Assembly: GCF_003063505.1 (NCBI RefSeq)
Contig: NZ_NERW01000001.1
Coordinates: 1,108,501-1,172,500, forward strand
DNA from: Limnohabitans sp. T6-20
Lineage (GTDB): Bacteria > Pseudomonadota > Gammaproteobacteria > Burkholderiales > Burkholderiaceae_C
DNA length: 64,000 bases
Reading direction: 5' to 3'
Both the position numbers and the translations under genes were made by a program. The notes beneath the pieces are model-generated. The model searched no databases. It saw nothing but the letters and a program-made list of their open reading frames with translations, and was not told the DNA's origin. This document shows, piece after piece, positions 50,798 to 58,367 of this stretch. Positions within the stretch are counted from its first letter, which is position 1. Each line of letters begins with the position of its first letter.

Positions 50798-53736
50798 ACC
50801 CCCAAACTCATCGACTAATCTTCAATCGATCTCGAGGTTGCCTGATGGCGGTGGGTGAACATGCCCGCAGCAGTGGCGGTGGGTGTTCTGGTGCAAGGCG
50901 CAGCAAGCGTAGGTGCAGCCAAAGCACAGAACAAAAGTTCAAGCAAAGCGGCCTGACGGTCGCCATCACCAGCCCTGTGGTCTCAGCCCTGCAAACGGCC
51001 AGCAGCCAGTTGCAAGCCGCAGGCAACACCAGCAGTGGCCGCATGCAAGCACTGGCTGGGGCCAACGCAGCCATGAACCTCAAGCAAGGCGCAGACGCGC
51101 TCAAGGCCGGACAAGGCGATGCCAACGGCCAAGTGCCCACGGGCAACAAGAACCCAGACGGCACCCCGGAGATGAAAAACGCCAACGCCGCAGACAAAGC
51201 CGGAGGCATTGGCATCAGCCTCAGCGTGGGATCGAGCAGCAGCCAATCTAAACAAAGTTCCAGCGCAGACAACGCCCGGGGCTCCAGCATCAACGCAGGG
51301 GGCAACGTCACCATCCAAGCCACAGGCGATGGACAGGCCAGCAACCTCACGGTGCAAGGCTCCAGCATTCAAGCCGGGCAAACCACCCGCCTGCAAGCAG
51401 ACAACCAAGTGAACCTGCTGGCCGCACAAAACACCACCACCGAGAGCAGCAGCAACCAAAGCAAGAGCGCCAGCGTGGGCGTAGCCATCCAACTGGGGGC
51501 AGGCGGCGGCGGTATGGGCTTTACGGCCAGTGCCAGCAAAGCCACGGGCCAAGGCGCGGGCAACGGTGTCACTTACACCAACACGCAAATGGCGGGCAAT
51601 ACGGTGAACATCGAATCGGGCGGTGACACCACGCTCAAAGGCGCAGTGGTCAAAGCCAACCAAGTGACAGCCCAAGTGGGCGGCAACCTCACCATCCAAA
51701 GCCTGCAAGACACCAACCAATACAAAGAGAGCAGCAAAAGCGCAGGCGGCTCCATCATGGTGGGCGCAGGTGTCAGTGGCAGCATCAACCTGGCCAAGAG
51801 CAGCATCAACAGCACTTACACCAGCGTCAATGAGCAAAGCGCGATCAGGGCGGGAGACGGCGGCTTCCAAGTCGAAGTCAAAGGCAACACCACCTTGACG
51901 GGCGGGCAGATCACCAGCACGCAAGCGGCCATCGACAACAACAAGGACAACAACAAGAACAGCTTCCAAACCGGCGGCACGCTCACCACCACCGACCTGC
52001 AAAACAAAGCCAGCTACGAAGCCAAGAGTGTGAGTGTCGGTCTGGGCGCAGGGGCCTTACCCGGCAAGAACGCCAGCGCAGGCATGAGCGGAGTTGGGTT
52101 TGGCAGCGACAGCGGCAATGCGGCCAGCACCAGCACAGCAGGCATCAGCGGCATAGCAGGCAACACGGCAGCCCGAACCGGAGACAAAGAAACCGGCATC
52201 GGGCAAGTCTTCAACAAAGACAAAGTCAAAGCCGAAGTGAATGCGCAAGTGGCGATCACCAGCGAGTTTGGCAAGCAGGCCTCAAAAGTGGTGGGGGACT
52301 ACGCCAAGACGCAATACGACAAAGCAGTTGCGGCAAAAGACCAAGCAGGCATAGACGCGTGGAAAGAAGGCGGCACGAACCGTGTAGCTTTGCACGCAAT
52401 CGTCGGTGGGCTCACCGGCGGAGCCAGTGGCGCAGTCGGGGCGGCTACCAGTCAAGCGGTCATTGACCAAGTTGGTCAAGCCCTCAAAGACACCAACCTG
52501 CCCACGGAACTCAAACAAGCCTTGGTCTTAGCAGCAGGCACCGTCGTGGGCTCCGCCACAGGCGGTTCGGCAGGTGCGGCCACTGCATTCAATGCGACGG
52601 CAAATAACTACCTCACACACGCTCAATTGCAAAGCAAACAACAGCAACTGGCCGCATGCAAAACAGACGTCTGCAAAAAAGAAACCACCAGTACCTGGGA
52701 CAAAGTGAGTCAAGCCGCTAACAGCCGCGTCGAAGAAAAGGTGCTGCAAAGCAGCGAAAGCACCAACCTCAAGACCATGGAGCAACTGTCTGCAGACATG
52801 AGCGGACTGGCACAGTACAAGCGTGGTCTAGAAACGCAACTGCGCAGCACCACAGACCCGACGCAAAGGGCGAACCTGCAACTGCAAATCAACGAAGCCG
52901 ACAACAGCATGCGCCAGGTTGCCAACCTAGGCAAAGACACGTTGGCGTTGATGTACCAGCAAACGGGCAATCCGCAATATCAAAATGCGTATCAAGCACT
53001 CACCGCCGCAACCAGCGGCAACGAAATCGCCGGGGCATTGGTCATGCCCGGAGGCAGCGGAGGTAACATCAACAAGGCGGTGCAAGAGACTAAGTCAGGG
53101 GCGCAGCTGGCACAGTCTGCAAAAATCAACGCCTTGGCTGATGAAGCGCAAACTGCGAACGCCTCTTTAAACAAGGCAAGCGGTGCAGCAGCAGACTTAA
53201 CGTATGTACCGCCAAAGCACACCAGCAACGAGAACTTCCAAACGCATGGACTGAGCACAGACCAAGTGCCTGCCAGCATCAAAAACCAGATGACCAAGGA
53301 TTTGGAGGCTACGTTTGGGGCGGGGGCGGCAGGTCAAGCTGCTGAGCTCATCAACTCAGGTCGTTCGGTCCCTGTTCCGATGCAAGCCACCCAGGAGACG
53401 AAGTTGTATAAGTTGGTCGCAAATGAAAACCCCAACTCTCCAAGTGGCGCATCACCATACTTTGTCGACGGCACGCAGTTACAGCGCATCCAAAAAAACC
53501 CATCTCTTGCCAATGACTTATTAGGTCTACCTTCCAGCAGCCAGAGTTCGGGTTTCAAGGTGTACGAGATCCAACCTCAACCCAGTACTACCCCTACGGT
53601 TTACCAATCGGATGTCGCTACGGCCACTAACAAAGTGGGTCCTGCTGCAGTTGGCAATGCTACGCAAACCTTGGTGCCTGATCGTAGCTTGTGGACTGAA
53701 CCTAAACTTACCAATATCAAGATTGGAGGTAAGTAA
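50794..53736 (+). CDS. Orphan CdiA C-terminal module 3 with ESPR-like start
   Basis: Frame of 980 residues. It begins with an ESPR-like segment (MNPQTHRLIFNRSRGCLMAVG) but the signal peptide and TPS domain are absent. From residue 41 it joins the conserved tpsA block (to about 504). Residues 505-980 are unique: a Gly/Ala-rich part, a two-cysteine segment AACKTDVCKKE, a coiled region, and a last ~120 residues (ETKLYKLV ... SPYFVDGTQL ... LVPDRSLWTEP) that look like a compact toxin domain. The immunity candidate follows with a one-base overlap. An ADP-ribosyltransferase-type fold is a weak guess only. Confidence 0.8.
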   Translation: MNPQTHRLIFNRSRGCLMAVGEHARSSGGGCSGARRSKRRCSQSTEQKFKQSGLTVAITSPVVSALQTASSQLQAAGNTSSGRMQALAGANAAMNLKQGADALKAGQGDANGQVPTGNKNPDGTPEMKNANAADKAGGIGISLSVGSSSSQSKQSSSADNARGSSINAGGNVTIQATGDGQASNLTVQGSSIQAGQTTRLQADNQVNLLAAQNTTTESSSNQSKSASVGVAIQLGAGGGGMGFTASASKATGQGAGNGVTYTNTQMAGNTVNIESGGDTTLKGAVVKANQVTAQVGGNLTIQSLQDTNQYKESSKSAGGSIMVGAGVSGSINLAKSSINSTYTSVNEQSAIRAGDGGFQVEVKGNTTLTGGQITSTQAAIDNNKDNNKNSFQTGGTLTTTDLQNKASYEAKSVSVGLGAGALPGKNASAGMSGVGFGSDSGNAASTSTAGISGIAGNTAARTGDKETGIGQVFNKDKVKAEVNAQVAITSEFGKQASKVVGDYAKTQYDKAVAAKDQAGIDAWKEGGTNRVALHAIVGGLTGGASGAVGAATSQAVIDQVGQALKDTNLPTELKQALVLAAGTVVGSATGGSAGAATAFNATANNYLTHAQLQSKQQQLAACKTDVCKKETTSTWDKVSQAANSRVEEKVLQSSESTNLKTMEQLSADMSGLAQYKRGLETQLRSTTDPTQRANLQLQINEADNSMRQVANLGKDTLALMYQQTGNPQYQNAYQALTAATSGNEIAGALVMPGGSGGNINKAVQETKSGAQLAQSAKINALADEAQTANASLNKASGAAADLTYVPPKHTSNENFQTHGLSTDQVPASIKNQMTKDLEATFGAGAAGQAAELINSGRSVPVPMQATQETKLYKLVANENPNSPSGASPYFVDGTQLQRIQKNPSLANDLLGLPSSSQSSGFKVYEIQPQPSTTPTVYQSDVATATNKVGPAAVGNATQTLVPDRSLWTEPKLTNIKIGGK
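50915..52306 (+). repeat. Conserved pre-tail block, copy in orphan module 3
   Basis: Similarity to tpsA starts at GCAGCCAAAGCACAG (45362 in tpsA) and ends at the EFGKQA segment, like the other two copies. Confidence 0.9.
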
Positions 53737-54125
53737 TGTCAACGCCGTTCAAACTCGATCACGATGCGTTGGCCTGCTGTGCATTAGAGCTCCGTAACGC
53801 GATGCAAACATCCACGAATCGTGAAATCGCATATTTTAGAAAATTTATCGATGATCAATTGGAGGGGCTTAATCCTCTTCTAGACCTGTGCATCAATAAA
53901 CATCTGGAAGAACCATTTTATTTGAGTGGGGCGAAAGTATTTAATGATGAGTTGGCATTTCCAGAATTTACAAAACCGTTCTATGAACTTGCTCATTTAC
54001 TTCAGGGTGGAATGACGCATGAAGAATTCTGGGCGTCGGAATATTACAAAGAACGTCGCCTTCCCCGCCAACTACGCAAGCCCCCCGAATACGTGCCCAG
54101 TGCGGAGACACTGCGCAAGATATGA
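53736..54125 (+). CDS. Candidate immunity protein for module 3
   Basis: Soluble, acidic protein of 129 residues, mostly helical in appearance, with no signal peptide or recognised family. A strong GGAGGT ribosome site lies inside the end of module 3, and the ATG overlaps its TAA stop by one base. AT-rich composition contrasts with the repeat-rich module. By position it is the cognate CdiI of module 3. Confidence 0.66.
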   Translation: MSTPFKLDHDALACCALELRNAMQTSTNREIAYFRKFIDDQLEGLNPLLDLCINKHLEEPFYLSGAKVFNDELAFPEFTKPFYELAHLLQGGMTHEEFWASEYYKERRLPRQLRKPPEYVPSAETLRKI

Positions 54126-54174
54126 GTAGCAGATGCAGCACCAAAACAGTTCGCATCGCTACGACCAGACTATA

Positions 54175-54372
54175 GGCACAGGCGCCTTGCTTGCAGGACG
54201 TGACGTGCAGCTCAACTTGAGCGCAGACGCCACCAACAGCGGCACCATCGCCGGACGCAACCTGGTGCAAATCAACGCCAACAACATCAAAAACTTGGGC
54301 GGCAACGTCAGCGGCGCAGCCGTGGCGCTGCTGGCCGAGCAAGACATCAACAACATTGGCGGGCAAATCCAG
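54175..54372 (+). pseudogene. 198-bp fragment of tpsA
   Basis: Near-identical (I see one substitution in the core) to tpsA 44179-44376, encoding GALLAGRDVQLNLSADATNSGT and onward to NNIGGQIQ. It is cut off abruptly at 54372 at the start of what may be an insertion-sequence end. It shows that another tpsA-like copy was once here or that a piece was transposed. Confidence 0.88.
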
Positions 54373-54591
54373 TGTCATGTCCGAGTGTCCGCAACACTTT
54401 CCCTGTTGGAATTCAAGCCCCATTTTTTCAAACCTCAGCCTCTTTGGGCTGGTTTTTGATGGCGTGGTTGGGCTTGTTGGTGTTGCGCTGTGCCTGCTTT
54501 TTACGCAAATGCTGGCACCTGCGCAGGCTGCCCCCCTGCCCTGTGCGGACAGTGGCGCTTGAGGTGTTTTAACGTGTCTGCTTTGACTGCA
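54373..54591. other. Sequence between the tpsA fragment and the transposase gene
   Basis: No gene supported. The left limit begins TGTCATGTCCGAGTG at the tpsA break, possibly an insertion-sequence end, but no matching inverted end was found near 55560-55590. A small hairpin is listed separately. Confidence 0.4.
54434..54457 (+). terminator. Possible terminator downstream of the module array
   Basis: Short stem CAGCC-TCTTTG-GGCTG followed by GTTTTT. It could end the plus-strand CDI-module transcript. The stem is only five pairs. Confidence 0.45.
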
Positions 54592-55560
54592 CTACCTCCT
54601 GATCCAGTAACCACGCATCAGCCCGGCCAAGGCGTGCACTTCGGTGGTTTGCTTGATCGGCATCTGTCGAATGTCAGCAGGCCTGAGCCCCGCAAAGTGC
54701 TCAGCCGGTGTGAGCCCGTGCAGGTTTTGGTGGGGCCTCGCGTGGTTGTAGAAAACCCGAAACTCATCCAGTGCCGCTTGCAGCGCTGCGCCGCTGGGGA
54801 TGGCGAGCTGCCTGAGCAAAGGCTTGAGCGTGCCAAACAAACGCTCGATCCTGCCGTTTTGCCAAGGGGCATGCTTTTGCGTGGTCTGGTGCTTGATGCC
54901 CGCCAGCTTGAGGAGGGTGTTGAACACCCAGCTGTTGAAGACTGCCTCGTTGTCGGTGCGCAAGCGCCGGGGTTTACCGTGTTGGGCAATGGCCAGACAC
55001 AGGTGCCCCAACATGGACCAGCTGCAGCGGTGCGTGAGGGTGTGCAAGCGCAGGGCCAGGCGGCTGCCGTGGTCGATGATGCCGATGGCGGCATGGGTGG
55101 TGTGCTGGGTGTCGGTGAAGAATGTCATGTCCATGGCCCAGGTGTGGTTCACATTCACGGTGCGGGGCTTGGTTGCTCGAATTTGGCGGCGCAGTCCGGC
55201 AACCTCGTGCTGGTGGCTGGCGATCAACTCGGCGACAAAGGTTTTGCCTACGCTCAGACCCGGATGCAGGCGGTTGAAGGTGCGGGCTACTGCACGGCAA
55301 CCAGCACAGGGCATATGGGCTTTGAGACGCAAGACCTCACGGCGCAGCCAGTCTGGTTTGCGGCGGTGCAAGGGAGTAACGCTGGGGATGCAGGCTTTGG
55401 GGCGACGCACGAAGGTGGGCGGTGTTGGCCTTGGCATCAGGCCCAAGACAAGCAACACCACAAAGCACAGAACGGCGCAAAATAATTGCAAATGAAGCAA
55501 GGCAAAATCACTGACTTTTAGATGGGCTAAAAATTCCGATTCAGCGCTCAACCTGGTCAT
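54592..55560 (-). mobile_element. DDE transposase (integrase-core domain)
   Basis: Transposase of up to 322 residues. The retroviral-integrase-type catalytic triad is visible: Asp in WAMDMTFF, Asp in RLRTDNEAVF and Glu in NGRIERLFGTLK, followed by FYNHARPHQNLHGLTPAEH. This is the IS3/IS481-type integrase core. The first ~40 residues are oddly hydrophobic, and an internal ATG (MPRPTPPTF) may be the true start. No terminal inverted repeats or target duplication could be fixed. It sits between a tpsA fragment and an ESPR start, so it may mark a rearrangement point. Confidence 0.85.
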
Positions 55561-55590
55561 GAATCACCCAAGCCCTGAGCGTCTGACCGC

Positions 55591-56169
55591 ATGAACAAGC
55601 AAAGCTATCGCATTGTTTTCAACGAATCCAGAAGCTGCCTGATGGCCGTGGCCGAAACCGCCTTATCGCAAGGCAAATCGGCAAGTGGCGTGCACGTCGG
55701 CGGCACACCTGCTCGAAGCATGCCGAGCATTGCGCACCCTTTGCAATTGCTCAAGGACGTGGGCTTGGGCTACCTCACGCTGGGGCAGCCCTCACCCACG
55801 CTCAGCGGTGGGGAGGCTCAGCGGATCAAATTGGTGACTGAGCTGACCAAGGTGCGCGACGAAGTGGGTAAGCGCGGCAACAAGGCACCGCACACTTTGT
55901 ATGTGCTGGACGAGCCCACGGTGGGTCTGCACATGGCCGATGTGGACAAGCTCATCAACGTGCTGCACCGATTGGTCAACGCTGGGCACAGCGTGATCGT
56001 GATCGAACACGACCTGGACGTGATCGCCGAAGCCGACTGGGTGATTGACCTGGGGCCGGAAGGCGGTAACGCGGGTGGCCGCATCGTCGCCGCTATGACG
56101 CCTGAAGCGCTGGTGCGCTTGGGCACGCACACCGGTGTGGCGCTGGGGCCTGTCTTGGCCAGGGTTTGA
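55591..56169 (+). pseudogene. ESPR signal start fused in frame to the uvrA 3' end
   Basis: Open frame of 192 codons. The first ~40 residues ([20 protein letters not shown]) are the start of a TpsA-type exoprotein. At 55717 it switches to the last 150 residues of UvrA, with signature [11 protein letters not shown] and the Walker [13 protein letters not shown] but without Walker A or the zinc region. It cannot be a working UvrA or exoprotein. It is the recombination scar at the distal end of the island. Confidence 0.9.
55717..56169 (+). repeat. uvrA 3'-end direct repeat, distal copy
   Basis: Partner of 36407-36859, same length and orientation, ending at the same stop codon position. It lies 18.9 kb away and marks the right border of the island. 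Confidence 0.92.
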
Positions 56170-56179
56170 TGGCAGATTT

Positions 56180-56281
56180 TGTGGGAGGCAGCCCCTGCGG
56201 CCGAACAGTGGTTTTGCGCTGAAGCTGGCGTTGAGTGCCAGTGGTGGTTCAACCTTTCGCGAGCAGGGGCTCGCTCCCACA
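56180..56281. repeat. REP-like inverted repeat, copy D
   Basis: TGTGGGAGGCAGCCCCTGCGG at the left and GCGAGCAGGGGCTCGCTCC at the right with a ~55-base spacer, longer than in copies A and C. It lies between the chimeric uvrA tail and the convergent methyltransferase gene. Confidence 0.83.
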
Positions 56282-56305
56282 GGGGCCGTCCTTATCAGGG
56301 GGCCG

Positions 56306-57469
56306 TCAGTTGGCCACGCACAAGCGCCACAGCGAGGTGACTTCTGCCGACCGCGCTGCATGCAGCGGGTCGGTGGTGTCTTGGGCTTTGGCGTGCACGG
56401 GTTTCACATCCATGCGGCCTGCGACTTCCAAGCCCGCATCCGCGATCCAGCCCAGCAGCGCTTCGCGTGTGCGCAGACCCAGGTGTTCGGCCAAGTCAGA
56501 CAAGATCAGCCAGCCTTCGCCGCCTGCGCACAGGTGCGCGGGCAAACCGGCCAAAAAGCCCTTGAGCATTTGGCTGCCTTCGTCGTAAACGGCTTGTTCC
56601 AGCAGTGTGGTCGGGCGTGCGGGCAGCCAAGGTGGGTTGCAGACCACCACGGCCGCTTGGCCTTCCGGGAACAAGTGGGTGTGTTGCAAGGTCACCTGGT
56701 TTTGCAGGCCCAGGCGTTGCAGGTTGTCCAAAGCGCAAGCCAAAGCGCGCTCTGACATGTCGGTGCCGACCACGTGGGTGGCACCGCGTCGCGCCATCAC
56801 GGCGGTCAACACGCCTGTGCCCACGCCGATGTCAAAAGCCATGGGGTTGGCACGAAATGCTTCGGGCAAGGGCGCATTGGCCACCAACTCGACATATTCG
56901 CCGCGCACGGGCGAGAACACGCCGTAGTGTGGATAAATGCGCAAGGCCTCGCCCATGTCGGGAACCTCGACGCCGTTTTTGCGCCACTCAAAGGAGCCAA
57001 TGACCCCTTGCAAACTGCGGAGCGATATGACCGAGGGCTGTCCGTTGGCTGGGCCAAAGGCTTGCATGCAGGCTTGCTTGGCGTCGGGTGCGCGGCGCAG
57101 GTCAATGCCGTAGTCGCCATTCAGTTCAATCAAGACCTGGCTCAGAATGCGCGTGCGCTGGGCTTGCGCCTGGCGGTGGGTGTGGAAGGCCGCACCGGCG
57201 ATCACAGGTGCATCCGGGTCTTGTTTTTTGACGCGGACTTTTTTGGGCTTGTCGATGCGCCGTGTTAGCGCTTGCAGCATTTGCCGGGCATTCTGAAAGT
57301 CGCTGCGCCACAGCAAACCGGTGCCCGCGCAGGCCAGCCGGTAGGCCGTGTCGGCCGTCATGGTGTCGTCGGCCAGCACCACGCTTTTGGGCAACACTTG
57401 GTCTGAGCGCCACAGGGCCGAGCGCGGGGTGTCTTTTTCAGACCAGGTCAAAAAGGTGGGGGCGTTCAT
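56306..57469 (-). CDS. Class I SAM-dependent methyltransferase
   Basis: Methyltransferase of 387 residues. The SAM-binding motif I is FDIGVGTGVLTAVMARRGA and motif IV is VVCNPPWLPA. An NPPW motif is typical of enzymes methylating amino groups of nucleic acid bases or protein glutamine (RsmC/RlmG/PrmC-like). The N-terminal ~180 residues are a separate, unassigned domain. It converges on the chimeric uvrA tail and is the first gene beyond the island. The target is unknown; an rRNA base is the first guess. Confidence 0.85.
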   Translation of the reverse strand: MNAPTFLTWSEKDTPRSALWRSDQVLPKSVVLADDTMTADTAYRLACAGTGLLWRSDFQNARQMLQALTRRIDKPKKVRVKKQDPDAPVIAGAAFHTHRQAQAQRTRILSQVLIELNGDYGIDLRRAPDAKQACMQAFGPANGQPSVISLRSLQGVIGSFEWRKNGVEVPDMGEALRIYPHYGVFSPVRGEYVELVANAPLPEAFRANPMAFDIGVGTGVLTAVMARRGATHVVGTDMSERALACALDNLQRLGLQNQVTLQHTHLFPEGQAAVVVCNPPWLPARPTTLLEQAVYDEGSQMLKGFLAGLPAHLCAGGEGWLILSDLAEHLGLRTREALLGWIADAGLEVAGRMDVKPVHAKAQDTTDPLHAARSAEVTSLWRLCVAN

Positions 57470-57527
57470 GCGCGTGTCCAGTCAGAGTTTGTGTGTGCCT
57501 CGCAGCTTGCCGCGAAGGATTTTGTCA

Positions 57528-58319
57528 TCAGCGGCAGGGGATGCCCGCCAGCAGATGCCGGGTCAGTTCGGCGAAACCTGCGCCGCGTTCACTGGGGGTG
57601 ATGTAGCGAGGCGGGTGCGTGAGTTGCGCTTCGAAGCGTCGGATGTTGGCCACGCCCACACTGTGTGGGAAGTGCTCAAACATCACTTGGTCGTTGGTGG
57701 AGTCTCCCACATAAACCCAGCGGTTCATTTCTGCATCGAGATCGCGCCCATACAACTCGCGCACGATCCAGCGGGCACCGGTGAGTTTGCTGTGCTCGCC
57801 AAACCAGCCATTGATGTGGATGCTGCTGACGGTGGCGGTCATGCCTTCGGCCTGCATGAGGCGCACGACCTCGTCGATGGCCGTTGGGGGTAAATGGGTG
57901 AATTCGCTGTGGTCGATGGCGATGTCGGTTTCGCGGCCTGCGCTGTCTTGTGAGCGGTACGCACCAGGTACAACTTGCTCGATGTGCGCCAGCACCTGCT
58001 GCATGCGGGCGAAGTTGGCGGTGCGTGTGGCGGTGTCTTGCTGGTAGCGCTTGCGCAGGCCTTGTGTTACCGAGTGTTGCAGGCCCACCGCGCCGTTTTC
58101 GGCCACGATGGCGTCGACCGGCCAGCTGGCTGCAAACGGCTCGCTCCAGCCCACCGGCCTGCCGGTGATCGGCACCACCTGTAGGCCTGACGCCTTCAGA
58201 TCGGCCAAGGCTTGCAAGGCATCGGGCGTGATGGCCCCTTCGGTCGTCAGCGTGTCGTCGATGTCGGTGAAGACGCCGACGATGGGGCGTGGGACCAGCC
58301 AGCTGGAGAGGGGGCGCAT
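57528..58319 (-). CDS. HAD-IIB phosphatase (Cof/sucrose-phosphatase-like)
   Basis: HAD-superfamily hydrolase of 263 residues. Motifs: TDIDDTLTTEG (nucleophile), PITGRPVGWSEP (motif II), a type IIB cap domain in the middle, and VGDSTNDQVMFEHFPHSVGV (motif IV). Similar proteins dephosphorylate sugar phosphates. It lies between the methyltransferase and prfC genes, all on the same strand. Substrate not assignable. Confidence 0.86.
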   Translation of the reverse strand: MRPLSSWLVPRPIVGVFTDIDDTLTTEGAITPDALQALADLKASGLQVVPITGRPVGWSEPFAASWPVDAIVAENGAVGLQHSVTQGLRKRYQQDTATRTANFARMQQVLAHIEQVVPGAYRSQDSAGRETDIAIDHSEFTHLPPTAIDEVVRLMQAEGMTATVSSIHINGWFGEHSKLTGARWIVRELYGRDLDAEMNRWVYVGDSTNDQVMFEHFPHSVGVANIRRFEAQLTHPPRYITPSERGAGFAELTRHLLAGIPCR

Positions 58320-58367
58320 CGGTGAACGTTGGCTCGGTTTAATTGGAATCTGACCCCAACTAAGTCA

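Noticed and set aside
54373..55590. Complete insertion sequence with terminal inverted repeats
   Set aside because: The left candidate end TGTCATGTCCG has no inverted partner by the transposase start, so only the transposase gene is annotated.
58335..58362. AATTGGAATCTGACCCCAAC, like a phrase seen next to REP-associated transposases
   Set aside because: Only one short copy, with no transposase nearby; may be chance.
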